DNA from: Clostridiaceae bacterium
GTDB lineage: Bacteria; Bacillota; Clostridia; DSM-8532
Direction of reading: 5' to 3'
Assembly: GCA_012728015.1 (NCBI GenBank)
Contig: JAAYFY010000093.1
Location: 1-64,000, forward strand
Length of the DNA: 64,000 nt
The notes under the pieces are model-generated. The model worked only from the letters and a program-made list of their open reading frames with translations. It did no database searches and was not told the DNA's origin. Made by a program: the position numbers and the translations under genes. Below are positions 15,374-25,547 of this stretch, piece by piece; within the stretch, counting starts at the first letter, position 1; every line of letters starts with the position of its first letter.

Positions 15374-18300
15374 TTACAAATCGCCGCAGATTATCAAAAG
15401 CCTTTCGAGCATTTTAATCAATTCGCCGTATGTTATGTTTTTGTCCGGATTGAGGTAATTGGCCTGGTCCTGTACCACGCCGTTTTCAATGGCGAATCTT
15501 ACCGCATTGAGATAGCCGGACGATACCCTGTTCAGGTCTCGGTAATGCGACCAGGCTGATGGGTTTTCAGGATTGGCCGGCAGCTTGGTCCTGAACCGGT
15601 AATAAGAAACCAAAAGACTTATCGCCTGGTCCTTCCGGGCATAGCCACCGGTGATATCACCCTGGCTTTGGATCATGCCGCTCCTTACGGCCATGGTAAG
15701 GAAACTGTTGTCATCATAGGACGCGCCCGCCAGATCCAGAAGCAGTTTGACCATATCTGTCTGTTTTACCGGGTCAGAATGGCGGAAAGGCTTATTCTCA
15801 ATTGAAGGCAGCCTGTGTACAGCCAGGATCGCCTTAAGGCTTTCGTCCACATCCCGCGGGATAGCGCCCGCCTGGACTACGCCGCGTGTTGCGGCGGCTA
15901 TAGCGCCGGGTCTTGTTATTTCGCCTGAAACCTTGCCTTTGGCATAGTCGGCAGCCGTCTTCTGTCCAATCCAGGCCCTGCTCCTTAAGTCATAGAGATA
16001 TGTCCCGATCTCGCCTGTCATGTAGTTGGCCAGGTTTTTTACCGGAAAATCTACCCGGATAGGCCGCACAAGGCTGGCAAATGAGCGTCCGGTGGCTGCC
16101 GGGCCTATCATAAATTCGGTTATCGGAGCCACAAGGTCCAGGTTGGGTGGCGGCGTATACCCTGTTGCAGGCGACAACACTTCCAGCCTCAGGGTGAAAT
16201 TGCTGTCTATTGCTTTCATTCTGAAATACTCGTCGGTCTGCAGGGTTTGCGGCAGGATAAGCATATCGTTGGACGGGAACTGTATATAAAGCTCCTTTTT
16301 CAGCTCCGATAGCGTATCGATCAAGACAGCCCCCAGTTCCAGCCTGATGATCTGTGCCCGGGCAGGCGGTCCGGACAGGTCAATCTTTACGGTGTAGCCA
16401 TGCATGGCCCTTACCTGCTCAGCCATCCTGTGGGCGTTTATTCCAGTGGAACTTGCCGTCCATACCCCGTCAACAACCCTGGGAGATATTACCAGGACCT
16501 CGCCTGTCGGCACGTCCTCAAGGTCGTAACTCGAGTCATAATCATCCCTGCTCTTGCTGGTAACCACCATGATGGTCCTGGTGGGCTCGGATACAAGCGT
16601 GGTTTCATTGTCCCGGGCATAAAGCCTTGCATAATAGCGCCTGTTGGATATAAGTGAAGAAACGGTATACGAATCCCCGCCCGTTTCAAATCGCCTGGCG
16701 CCGGTAAAGCCGCTGTTGTCGGCGAACTCAAGGATGTAGGTATATCCCGGCCTGGATACCCAGACATAGGTGATGCTGTTTTCGGTAACACCGTCCGGCG
16801 CGGAGCTGACCCCGAACCCGGTGGGCGGCGGAGGCGGGCTGTAGGCCTCTGTCCTTATGATTATGGGATTTGAGAACACTGATTCTTTACCTGTCGCAGG
16901 ATTTATGGTCTTAATCCATATGCAGTACTGGGTATCGGGCCGAAGGCCGGTAAGCCTGTAATATGAAGCTTCCGCAAGCTCCTCCCAGGTCACGGTTACT
17001 GAGATATCGGCAGCCTCCAGGTTTTCCTCGGTCCCGCAGCGTATCTCATAATCCATGCCGGGGATTACGTCCCAGAACAGGTCAACAAAGTTGGTCCCGA
17101 CTATCCAGCTGATGCGTTCGGGAGCGGTTGGGGTGACGGGATTGACGATCTCCGGCGATTTTGTGTTTATGATGATGGGATCGGAAGGATATGAAGAGAT
17201 CCCGTCATTGTTTTCAATAGTCACCCAGACAATATATGCAGTATTCTCCATAAGCCCCGTGATCCCTAACCTGAAGGTCTGGTCCTGGTTCTCAGGTATG
17301 TTCGGAATGGCGGAGCCGGGCAGGGTTGTGGCAAAATCCCTGAGCGCCCCGCTTAAATCGCTGTAACTTATATTTTGGTGGCCGAGGATCTCCACGGCAT
17401 ATTGGTACCTTATCAGATGGGGAATTACTCTCCATCCGGGCTCGTAGTTTATGGTCTTCTTCTCCAGTTGCTGGAACTCCTCATCGGTTCCTTCAAATAG
17501 TGATATGTCGAACCAGCGGTTGTTTTCAAAATATGCCTCCCAGCGCTTTTTCAGGATAAGCGTGGCGCTGTTTTCGGTGATGCTTTCCTTGTCCACCCCG
17601 AATGGCGGAGACGAAGGCGCTTCAGGAACCCTGTCGGTTCCGGCGTCAGGCTTTGTGATGATAACCTTGACAGAATCCTTTGAAACAAAGGCCTTGGGCG
17701 TGGAAACTATAAGCCCCCCTCTCCTCTCTTCCACCAGGTAATACTTCTTGGCCCGGATTACAAAATAATAGATGGAGCGGGATCTAAGGCCCGTCAGATC
17801 ATATCTGTACCCGAGAACCGAAAGCCCGGGGACCGGGTTTTTCGATTTTATTTCGTTGGCCCCGCCCATGCTTATATCCGAGGCTATCTTAAACTCTTCC
17901 GGGGGTGACTCCACATAACGGATGTCGTCCACCAGGTAGATATCATAAACGATATCCCGGTCGATGAAATCATCCCCCACCCCTTCACCGTTGTAGGGTA
18001 CCTTCCACATGACCGTAGCGCCGTGGGAAGTCAGCAGCTCATCATAATACAGCTCGGCTTCGGGGAAGCTGTCTGTAATTTCAGGGGCCTGAGGTGTCAC
18101 GGGAACTATTTCCTTAAGTTCCACCCTGGTGCTTGAATCAAAATAGATATCTCCCTTTGCAGGGTCAGCAGAGCGCGCGTAGGCCACAACACTGAATTTG
18201 TATGGGGTGGTGTCGCCCTTGGGTATGATTACCCGGTAACTGGTTGTGTTGGGCAGTATGTACTGGGCAGGGTTGTCGTCGGTTTCATGGCTGTATCGGT

Positions 18301-19240
18301 AAAGGATATAGTCTACCCTGTCAATCACGAACTCATCCTCATCAAGGACAATAGGATCCCACGAAAGGTCCCAGATCGCATCACCTTCAGGGGTATAGCC
18401 GATCCGGGTTACCCTGAGCAGAATACTGGTGTTCACACGGATTACGGGTATACTGTCAGGGGGTGCTGCCGCAACATCACTGCCCGGAACGGGTATGACC
18501 TTGATGGAATACCTCCTTCCGGGATGGGCCCCCGTATAGGTAAACTCCAGTTTCTTCTCGGTAGTGTTTACGGTAACTGGCGGAGATCCCGGCTCTCCGA
18601 TCCTTGACCCTATGATACGTTCGGTATGGGAAATGCTTCCGATGGCATCCCCGCTTATATCAGAAATCAGTATCTCATAATCAATGCGCCCGTCCGGGCC
18701 CCATACATCGTCCCATATAATCTTGATATGGTTGGTCCCGGGCACCAGTTTGGCCTCAGCACGGACGCCGGTGAGGAATCTTGTAAAGTTTGACCTTTGG
18801 GATACAAGGCGATTGCCCATATCGGGGACCATGCAGGAAGCCGACAGGTGCGACTCATAGATATGCCCGGGCTTTAACGCGTTCGGGCTGGTTTCCGGGT
18901 CATACCTGTCATTTACCACCAGGCTCTTTTGGCTTCCGGCCATTGGAATCAGTATGGTATTTGAGATACGCCTTCCGGTTCCATATTCTATCTCATGGAA
19001 ACTGGCGGTTATTTGCTCTTCGTACGCCCCCGCGGGAAAGCCATCATGCTGCCAGGAAAGGGTTGCGTACCATTCCTCGTTATCGTCATAGCCGATAGCG
19101 TCCACTTTATAGTTTCTGGGGGTACCGACCAGTTCAGTCTGGCCAAAGGCCGTATTCCCGGCAACCAGGGCCAGGAGCATGACCAAAGCCATGAACTTTG
19201 AAATATGCTTGATAAATGCAGACTGTTTTCTCATACCCAT
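15374..19240 (-). CDS. Secreted fibronectin type III repeat protein, probable surface protein
   Basis: The 1288-residue product has a signal peptide (Arg/Lys then LMALVMLLALVAGNTAFG). It carries a series of fibronectin-III-like modules, recognised by repeated SWxP, Y.I.V..LRPDTxYxIWIKT and NPIIIRTE-type ends across about 270-900. Residues about 950-1020 (YTVKIDLSG...) form a beta domain shared with the larger neighbour. The last 160 residues have three weak S-layer-homology-like segments (TDMVKLLLDLAGA, LLVSYYRFRTK, YGELIKMLERLL), suggesting cell-wall attachment. No catalytic domain is seen. It follows the 1681-residue paralogue by 41 bases. The exact start is uncertain between two ATGs two codons apart. 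Confidence 0.8.
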   Translation of the reverse strand: MGMRKQSAFIKHISKFMALVMLLALVAGNTAFGQTELVGTPRNYKVDAIGYDDNEEWYATLSWQHDGFPAGAYEEQITASFHEIEYGTGRRISNTILIPMAGSQKSLVVNDRYDPETSPNALKPGHIYESHLSASCMVPDMGNRLVSQRSNFTRFLTGVRAEAKLVPGTNHIKIIWDDVWGPDGRIDYEILISDISGDAIGSISHTERIIGSRIGEPGSPPVTVNTTEKKLEFTYTGAHPGRRYSIKVIPVPGSDVAAAPPDSIPVIRVNTSILLRVTRIGYTPEGDAIWDLSWDPIVLDEDEFVIDRVDYILYRYSHETDDNPAQYILPNTTSYRVIIPKGDTTPYKFSVVAYARSADPAKGDIYFDSSTRVELKEIVPVTPQAPEITDSFPEAELYYDELLTSHGATVMWKVPYNGEGVGDDFIDRDIVYDIYLVDDIRYVESPPEEFKIASDISMGGANEIKSKNPVPGLSVLGYRYDLTGLRSRSIYYFVIRAKKYYLVEERRGGLIVSTPKAFVSKDSVKVIITKPDAGTDRVPEAPSSPPFGVDKESITENSATLILKKRWEAYFENNRWFDISLFEGTDEEFQQLEKKTINYEPGWRVIPHLIRYQYAVEILGHQNISYSDLSGALRDFATTLPGSAIPNIPENQDQTFRLGITGLMENTAYIVWVTIENNDGISSYPSDPIIINTKSPEIVNPVTPTAPERISWIVGTNFVDLFWDVIPGMDYEIRCGTEENLEAADISVTVTWEELAEASYYRLTGLRPDTQYCIWIKTINPATGKESVFSNPIIIRTEAYSPPPPPTGFGVSSAPDGVTENSITYVWVSRPGYTYILEFADNSGFTGARRFETGGDSYTVSSLISNRRYYARLYARDNETTLVSEPTRTIMVVTSKSRDDYDSSYDLEDVPTGEVLVISPRVVDGVWTASSTGINAHRMAEQVRAMHGYTVKIDLSGPPARAQIIRLELGAVLIDTLSELKKELYIQFPSNDMLILPQTLQTDEYFRMKAIDSNFTLRLEVLSPATGYTPPPNLDLVAPITEFMIGPAATGRSFASLVRPIRVDFPVKNLANYMTGEIGTYLYDLRSRAWIGQKTAADYAKGKVSGEITRPGAIAAATRGVVQAGAIPRDVDESLKAILAVHRLPSIENKPFRHSDPVKQTDMVKLLLDLAGASYDDNSFLTMAVRSGMIQSQGDITGGYARKDQAISLLVSYYRFRTKLPANPENPSAWSHYRDLNRVSSGYLNAVRFAIENGVVQDQANYLNPDKNITYGELIKMLERLLIICGDL

Positions 19241-19281
19241 TCAGCTCCATTCCATATCCTGGGTCAAGCGCGGGGTGCCGC

Positions 19282-22200
19282 CTATATCTCGCCGGCCTTT
19301 TCGAGCACCTTCGCTACCATGTCCAACACCTGTCCTATGGTGCTCCTGCCAGCCGCGTCAAACCTGTTATTATCCAGGGAGGCAAGTCCAAGGTCTATCC
19401 CGAGAACCACATAGTTGTATAATCTCTTGTTGATCTGATCCGCGTTGGATATAACGAAGGTCCTGGAAGGCCACAGCATGGACGGCGGAATCCCCGTCTT
19501 CTCGCAGTAGAGAAGGACCGCCAGGGATACCGAGCCCTGGTTTTCCATGTAGCCCGTCAGTTCCCTCACCCCAATAATCTCACCAATGCCAAGGACAAAC
19601 ACTTTCTGGTTCGGCGTAAGCCCGTTAAGTTCACTCTCCCGTCCGGTCAATACAGCATAAAGCATAACCGCCTGCTGTCCTGTAATGGGATTACCGGGAT
19701 AGATGGTTGTATTCCCGAAAACCTTCGTAAGGTCATATTTTCTTCCAAGAACATCGATTATGCCCTCATAGGAACTGCCCGGGCTTACCGAAACACTTGG
19801 TCCGGCCAATACCGCGTACTCTCCGGGAGCATCTGCCCGGAACAGGACATATTGCAAGACATAGCCCCTGGCTCCCCGAACCTCGTCCCAACCTTTTGAC
19901 GCGTGATAATTGACATACGGAACAATGATCCCTGCAGTGGGCATATATTCAATCTTGATTCCTATCCTGCCCGGAAAAGCATGAATGGCTTTGATTACAA
20001 AGATACCGGCTTTAAGTTCGCTGCCGCCGTCCAGGATATCCTTGAGGTACCAGGACAATTCGGTTTCTATGCTCTTTATAACTGAGCCGATCAGGTCCAA
20101 AAGTTCGGTATGGGAACGATAACTGTACTGTTCCAGCTGCTTAAGCACCCTGGACATTTCCCTGTCAAAAATACCGTACTTGAAAGGACCCGAGGCATCC
20201 GGATTTTCCAGTATATCATGGATCATGGCTGCCATTTCCGAATAGGTGTGCCTGGAACCCACCGCATATACGCTCAGGTCGTATACCATGGAAATCAGCT
20301 TTGCTTTGTCGGGAAGAGCTTCATCGGATTTTGCCAGCCTCTGGACGCGCAGGCACAGCATGGCCTCTTTCGCCCCGCTGCCAAGCGCCTGACGCTTCAA
20401 ATCGTTTATATCCACGCTTCCCCTGCTTAAGGTCAGCTCGGCGCCGGACAGTTTAAGGTTCAACCGTGAATCGTTGCTTTCAATGGTTTCCAGCACCTTT
20501 TGGGGTACCAGGATATCGTAGCTTTCCGCGTTGGCAAGCTCGCCTGAAAAATCGATGGTTACGGTCATACCCGGCGAAGCCTGCAGCAAGCCCGATACCA
20601 TGTCCCCCTTAATCAATGCCCGCAGTTTTACAGGGCTCCTCGAGTCCACCAGCCAATACATCTTCCTCAGAAGCTGATCGGCTTCCATGTTGTATATATC
20701 TTGCAGATCGTCCTTTCTCCTGTCCTTGTCATAGTCTTCCTGGCTGAAATCAGTGCGGATGCTGACGGGACCGACCCTCAGGGATTCTCCTTCCTGGTCC
20801 GCCGCGATGTTCTCTGCCCATAGCCTTATGTAATAAAGGGTGTTTGTATCAAGGGGCATATGGCTTACCAGTCCCATTGCGTCGGTAACAGGCCTTCTGG
20901 TGATACGGGCGTAGTAGACATATTTATTTACAGCTTTTTCTCTCACAAACGCGCTGGTCTTTTCTTTGTACAAATCAATCCGTAAGCCCTCAGGCGTATC
21001 GTACCAGTAATGTGTCTGACTGCTCAGCTCCCTGTAAACAGTTTCATGCTCGCTGCGGATTTCAAGGAAATACCTGTAAAGGTCTTCACCCACCCAGCGT
21101 ACCTCAATCTCACTGAAGGTATCCCTTGTTTTGGCCGGGATGGGTTCGCCCGGATCGTCATCCCAAAAACCACCGTATCTGTCGTATACATACCATAGTT
21201 TTCCGGTCCTGTTGTACAGCCTGAAGTTGTACATGGTGTCGGACTCCAGGTTGTATATCCTGTAATAGTATCTTGTCCCGTCCTTCACCACCGTGTATTG
21301 TGAGCGAAGGAGCTTTTTGTATGCCGAGTCGCGCTGTCCGTGCTTTTTCATGTACACTTCCATGGAATCGGCATCAGTTCCCAGGATACCGCATTCAACA
21401 TTAAAGCCCACTTCCAGGTCCCTGACCGCCTCGAAGTATTCCGGCGCCTTTACCATCCTGGTGGTGACAGGAAGCGTCACCCAGTCGCTTGGCTCTCCCT
21501 CTCCATCCTTCCGCACGGCCCGCAGGCTGAAATAGTAAATCCTGTTGGGTTTTAAGAAACCTTCACCTATGGGCATTATAATCTGGTTGTTCTCATCAAT
21601 GCTAAAGCCGTAGCCCTGAAGTATGCCGTCAGGATCGTCAGGGTCGATGATCACCGCGTTGGCGTCGGGGTCCGCGATTTTATTGTATATGTCGATGAAC
21701 AGCCTGTTGTAATCATCATTGATGAAGTCTTCGGTATCGCCATCGGTGGTGCAGATAAGCTCATACAATACATCCTCTTCCCTGTGCCTCCATGTCAGGT
21801 CTACCCTGGCATCGGTTACCCGTTCTTCTCCGTTCTCATCCTTCGCTATGGCAAAGTCGGCAGGCGCGCTCGGCTTTCTGCCGGTATCGTCGATGTCTTT
21901 GGGTTCGATCTTGGGTGTGGTAAAAGCCTTGATGGGAGAAAAGTCGGACCACTCAATGGCAGACCCGCCAGGATCATCGTACAGGTTGGCCCTTACCTTG
22001 ACGTAGTAAACAGTATTCGGTCTTATAATATCTGTGTCTGTGGTCGTTATCATGATTATTACCGGTACCGTATCAACATAATAGCTGGTATGTTCCTTAT
22101 AAACCGTATCAGTTTCACTTGCCTCGAAGGAAGGGGATTTGCTGATCAGGAACTCATACTCCAGCCTCAGGCCGGTCAGCTTATCGGTATAGCGCTGCCA

Positions 22201-24327
22201 GTCCGTTTTTGTAAACAGGTGGTCCAGTTCTGCCTGGATTCCCATTATCTCAAGCTGCCCGTCAACCTCCTGGGTTATGTCGAATACCCTCTCTATAATA
22301 GGCACGGGAACCGCTTTCCTTACATGAGGATATGTGGTGAAACTATAGACAGGCGAAAGATAGGACAGCCTGATCCTCAGGCTATCCGAAATCCCGTCCG
22401 CCCACTTGTCCTGGTTAATTGACTCATTATCCTTATAACGGGATGTGAAGACCTGCATATAGTAAATTGTATTGGGCACTAGAAAACCGGGGTAATCACC
22501 CGCAACGCTGTCTTCATTGATATCGGCGTCATTCTCAAAGGGAATGCCGGAATCCGCGGTATAATCCCAGAAGAGCTTGTCGCCGGGTATGGGCTGGAAG
22601 CCCTCCCTGGCCGGATCCATATCCACCACCAGCCGGTCGGGGTTCCTGGGATCCCAAGCCAGCTGTTTCTTTCCGATAACCAGCACCCTTTTCTGTTTTA
22701 CGGGCATATATACTTCCAATTTCTTTCCGCCTATTTCCCTGGTTTCCCCATCCTCAACTTCGGCATCGGGACGGTAGGCGCTCACTAAAACATGGTATGT
22801 ATACTCTATATCATCCCCGTAATTTCCATAATCCCCGTTTTTAAAAGCCTCCCACTCTCCGCTGTTACGCAGCTGCTTCCAGGCCAGGGGCGCCTCAAAA
22901 GACATATCCAGATCGCTTATAAGGATCTTGTCGGTTTCCTGCGCGCCGCCAGTATCAATAATGGTTATCTCCTTCTCACCAGTTTCCACGGCAGAAACCT
23001 CTATGCTCTTGGGAAGGGGTGGAGGCGCCTCCATTTCGATCTCATCAAGGAAATTGGACCTCAGGCTCAAAGACGCGCCCAACGGGCGGTTGGAGTCCTT
23101 GTTTGGGAAAAACACCACCGCGATATAGTCCCCCGCCCTGTAAGGGATTATCTCCCTTATCTTTTCAGCATAGGGATCAATCCATTTTATCCTGGGCCAC
23201 ATTCCCATCTCGTGATATATTTTGTTGGGGTCTGTTTCATGCTGTATCTGGTAGAAAAGCTCAGGATAGTTTCCGTTTCTTATCTCGTTGAATTCCACCA
23301 TGATCATGGTTTCATCAACCTTTTTTATGCTGAACTCAATGGGGGTATAGATGGAGGTCGACCTGTCAAACTGGATACCCAGTTTCCTGATGTCTTCGTT
23401 CTGGACCTGAAAATGGCTGCCGCCTGTCTTCAGGATTGAAGGGGTCAGCATTTCATCCGGATCGGCAGCCCTTTTGAAGGCAATTCTTATCCTGACATCC
23501 TCATATTCGGTTCCCGGCTGGATATTGTTTTTCTCCCTGTCCAGGACGATGGAAAACTTATATTTACCGCTGCCTGCCGTCACAGGAGAATAGTCCATGT
23601 CCAGGGGGGAAGTGCCTTCCCCGATCCAGCCGAAGTTATGGCTGCTGTCGATTATTACGCCGCAGGGATATCTGTTAGTGGAGCCGCGGCCCACATTCAT
23701 ATCAATATGGAACCGAACCTCGTCTATTTCGGTCCCAAACATATTGCCAAGGGTATTACCTCCAAGGATTTCAGTTATCGATACCGACCCGAGAGTCGCA
23801 TTAGCGTAAATTGTAGGCACATTCCAGGTAAGCTTTATCTTGGGATTGCGGCCGCTTACAATGGATTGGTTTTCTGCGAACCTTTCCCTGTCGATAATGC
23901 TGTTGCTTTCGGCCATCACGCTGAAGGATTCCCCGGTAAAGGTTATACCCGGGAGATAGTAGAAGAACCCGGACGCAAAGGGCATCGGATCATCCTCTCT
24001 CGCAAAGGCCTGGATGTTAATGTCATAAATATGGTCTTTTTCCAATGCCGTTGTAAGCCTGACTGTTTTACTCATGGAGTCATAAGTGAAGCTTTCAAGA
24101 CTTCTGGCCTGGCCGTCGGGATCATGCCAGCTCATGATTACCTTTTCCGGCCATATATCGATAGGGAACGAGATTTCATACACCCGCAGGGAAGCATTAT
24201 AGGTTACCTTAACCTCCAGGTCCAGCTGCGCGTTTGAATATGTCAGACTGACTGAAGACATGGCCGATATAACAAGGATAAAGGCCAATAACCAGGAGAT
24301 GAACCTGTCAATCACTTTACTTTTCAT
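19282..24327 (-). CDS. Giant secreted fibronectin type III repeat protein, probable surface protein
   Basis: At 1681 residues this is the largest protein here. A signal peptide (RFISWLLAFILVISAMSSVSL) precedes a region of about 400 residues and then repeated fibronectin-III-like modules. Module ends repeat the pattern L.PNTxYYxxxRA, for example RPNTVYYVKVRANLY and KPNRIYYFSLRAV. A beta domain at about 1235-1310 (MTVTIDFSGELANAES) and an S-layer-homology-like C-terminus match the downstream paralogue. Extracellular scaffold or adhesin is the inference; no enzyme motif is visible. The ATG at 24327 follows GAGGAGA with 6 bases. A terminator-like hairpin lies 33 bases before it. Confidence 0.8.
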   Translation of the reverse strand: MKSKVIDRFISWLLAFILVISAMSSVSLTYSNAQLDLEVKVTYNASLRVYEISFPIDIWPEKVIMSWHDPDGQARSLESFTYDSMSKTVRLTTALEKDHIYDINIQAFAREDDPMPFASGFFYYLPGITFTGESFSVMAESNSIIDRERFAENQSIVSGRNPKIKLTWNVPTIYANATLGSVSITEILGGNTLGNMFGTEIDEVRFHIDMNVGRGSTNRYPCGVIIDSSHNFGWIGEGTSPLDMDYSPVTAGSGKYKFSIVLDREKNNIQPGTEYEDVRIRIAFKRAADPDEMLTPSILKTGGSHFQVQNEDIRKLGIQFDRSTSIYTPIEFSIKKVDETMIMVEFNEIRNGNYPELFYQIQHETDPNKIYHEMGMWPRIKWIDPYAEKIREIIPYRAGDYIAVVFFPNKDSNRPLGASLSLRSNFLDEIEMEAPPPLPKSIEVSAVETGEKEITIIDTGGAQETDKILISDLDMSFEAPLAWKQLRNSGEWEAFKNGDYGNYGDDIEYTYHVLVSAYRPDAEVEDGETREIGGKKLEVYMPVKQKRVLVIGKKQLAWDPRNPDRLVVDMDPAREGFQPIPGDKLFWDYTADSGIPFENDADINEDSVAGDYPGFLVPNTIYYMQVFTSRYKDNESINQDKWADGISDSLRIRLSYLSPVYSFTTYPHVRKAVPVPIIERVFDITQEVDGQLEIMGIQAELDHLFTKTDWQRYTDKLTGLRLEYEFLISKSPSFEASETDTVYKEHTSYYVDTVPVIIMITTTDTDIIRPNTVYYVKVRANLYDDPGGSAIEWSDFSPIKAFTTPKIEPKDIDDTGRKPSAPADFAIAKDENGEERVTDARVDLTWRHREEDVLYELICTTDGDTEDFINDDYNRLFIDIYNKIADPDANAVIIDPDDPDGILQGYGFSIDENNQIIMPIGEGFLKPNRIYYFSLRAVRKDGEGEPSDWVTLPVTTRMVKAPEYFEAVRDLEVGFNVECGILGTDADSMEVYMKKHGQRDSAYKKLLRSQYTVVKDGTRYYYRIYNLESDTMYNFRLYNRTGKLWYVYDRYGGFWDDDPGEPIPAKTRDTFSEIEVRWVGEDLYRYFLEIRSEHETVYRELSSQTHYWYDTPEGLRIDLYKEKTSAFVREKAVNKYVYYARITRRPVTDAMGLVSHMPLDTNTLYYIRLWAENIAADQEGESLRVGPVSIRTDFSQEDYDKDRRKDDLQDIYNMEADQLLRKMYWLVDSRSPVKLRALIKGDMVSGLLQASPGMTVTIDFSGELANAESYDILVPQKVLETIESNDSRLNLKLSGAELTLSRGSVDINDLKRQALGSGAKEAMLCLRVQRLAKSDEALPDKAKLISMVYDLSVYAVGSRHTYSEMAAMIHDILENPDASGPFKYGIFDREMSRVLKQLEQYSYRSHTELLDLIGSVIKSIETELSWYLKDILDGGSELKAGIFVIKAIHAFPGRIGIKIEYMPTAGIIVPYVNYHASKGWDEVRGARGYVLQYVLFRADAPGEYAVLAGPSVSVSPGSSYEGIIDVLGRKYDLTKVFGNTTIYPGNPITGQQAVMLYAVLTGRESELNGLTPNQKVFVLGIGEIIGVRELTGYMENQGSVSLAVLLYCEKTGIPPSMLWPSRTFVISNADQINKRLYNYVVLGIDLGLASLDNNRFDAAGRSTIGQVLDMVAKVLEKAGEI

Positions 24328-24359
24328 AAAAACTCTCCTCAGCACATCTTTTCAATGGC

Positions 24360-24383
24360 GAAAAAAGGGTTAATCAACCCTTC
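24360..24383 (-). terminator. Terminator-like hairpin in the leader of the giant surface-protein operon
   Basis: On the minus strand AAGGGTTGATTAACCCTTTTTT forms a 7-bp stem with a run of six T residues. It ends 33 bases before the start codon at 24327, where it would stop the operon's own transcript. The upstream leader also holds GCAT...ATGC pairing words near 24420-24450, but no known riboswitch class is recognised. Confidence 0.6.
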
Positions 24384-24506
24384 TATTATTTTATCGGAAT
24401 AACCGGCCCGGCTAATTACAGCATAAATGCCGGAATGAATGCTTAAAAAGAAGATTTTCGCCGTTTTTTGCCGCGCCAGGAAGTCCTACCTGCAGGGCGC
24501 ATGTTA

Positions 24507-24515
24507 TGCTATAAT
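24507..24515 (+). promoter_or_regulatory. Extended -10 promoter for dnaD-dnaC
   Basis: TGCTATAAT combines an extended TGn with a perfect TATAAT at 24510-24515. The -35 region is poor, as is usual for extended -10 promoters. The coding start at 24546 is about 25 bases past the likely transcription start. Confidence 0.6.
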
Positions 24516-24545
24516 GAATTTACTGTTTGATCAAAGGGGTGCGCT

Positions 24546-25547
24546 ATGCGGTTCGAAACGGTTAAGGACATCCTTTTATCGGATACACCGGTGCCGGACA
24601 TCTTTATCAGTGACATAATGCCCAACCTCCCGTCAGATGCCGTAAAGGTTTACCTTTACTGTATTTTTCTGAGCAAATACAGAAAAGAAGCGCGTCCGGA
24701 GGACCTGGCCGCCAAGCTGGGGATGTCGGTGGAATCAATCCACGCCGTCTTTGCCATACTGGAAAAGGAGGGCCTCATCATCAGTACCCCCGAAGTCATC
24801 TCGGTCATTGACCTAAAGGAGCGGGAGATAAGCAGGCTCTATCGCAAAAAGACCTCCTCCGACGCAACCGAGGCTGTTTCCCGCACATCCATGAACATCA
24901 GGCGTAACCAGTGTTTGGATTCTATCAACAAGATGTTCTTCCAGGGGCTTATGGCGCCGAGCTGGTATACCTCCATCGACCACTGGTTTGGAACCTATAA
25001 ATTTGATGAGGATGTCATGGTTTCGCTGTTCAAGTACTGCTATGACCGCAATGCCCTCAATCCCAAGTACATAGAAAAAGTTGGCGCCACCTGGTCGTCG
25101 CGCGGGATTACAAACCATTGGGAACTGGAAAAATACATGGAGATGATGGAAAAGGTAAACGAGCTTGGACGGCAGATCGCAAGGAAGCTCAGGCTGAGCA
25201 GGAAACTCACCTCCTATGAAGAGCGCTACCTGGAAACATGGGTCAGCGAATACGGGTTTGATATTGACATAATCGACCTGGCGCTGGAAAAGACCACAGG
25301 AAAGACCAACCCAAACTTCAGATATATTCATGGCGTACTTAAGGGATGGTATAATGACGGGCTGAGGACAAAAGAGCATATACTGGCCGTCTCCCAGGCA
25401 GCGACAACAAAGGACAGGAAAAAACCCGGAGACACCCCGCCACGAAGAGATAGCTTTATGCAACGTTCCTATGATGATGCATTCTTCGATATGCTTGATA
25501 AGGCATCAGTGGTAGGAAAGGATAAAGACCATGATAAGGATAAATAG
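24546..25547 (+). CDS. dnaD: DnaD-domain replication initiation protein
   Basis: The 333-residue product has an N-terminal winged-helix region (about 25-90: LPSDAVKVYLYCIFL ... AAKLGMSVESIHAVFAILEKEGLI). Two DnaD/DnaB-type helical domains follow at about 155-215 and 220-290, ending in YIHGVLKGWYNDGL, the YxxxILxxW-type motif. These proteins help load the replicative helicase on DNA. AAAGGGGTGCGCT precedes the ATG. Its 3' end overlaps the helicase-loader gene by 17 bases, which agrees with that job. The C-terminal 45 residues are charged and low in complexity. Confidence 0.88.
   Translation: MRFETVKDILLSDTPVPDIFISDIMPNLPSDAVKVYLYCIFLSKYRKEARPEDLAAKLGMSVESIHAVFAILEKEGLIISTPEVISVIDLKEREISRLYRKKTSSDATEAVSRTSMNIRRNQCLDSINKMFFQGLMAPSWYTSIDHWFGTYKFDEDVMVSLFKYCYDRNALNPKYIEKVGATWSSRGITNHWELEKYMEMMEKVNELGRQIARKLRLSRKLTSYEERYLETWVSEYGFDIDIIDLALEKTTGKTNPNFRYIHGVLKGWYNDGLRTKEHILAVSQAATTKDRKKPGDTPPRRDSFMQRSYDDAFFDMLDKASVVGKDKDHDKDK

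Noticed and set aside
22792-23439. Plus-strand 215-codon frame inside the giant surface-protein gene
   Set aside because: Antisense shadow with no start signal and no family features.
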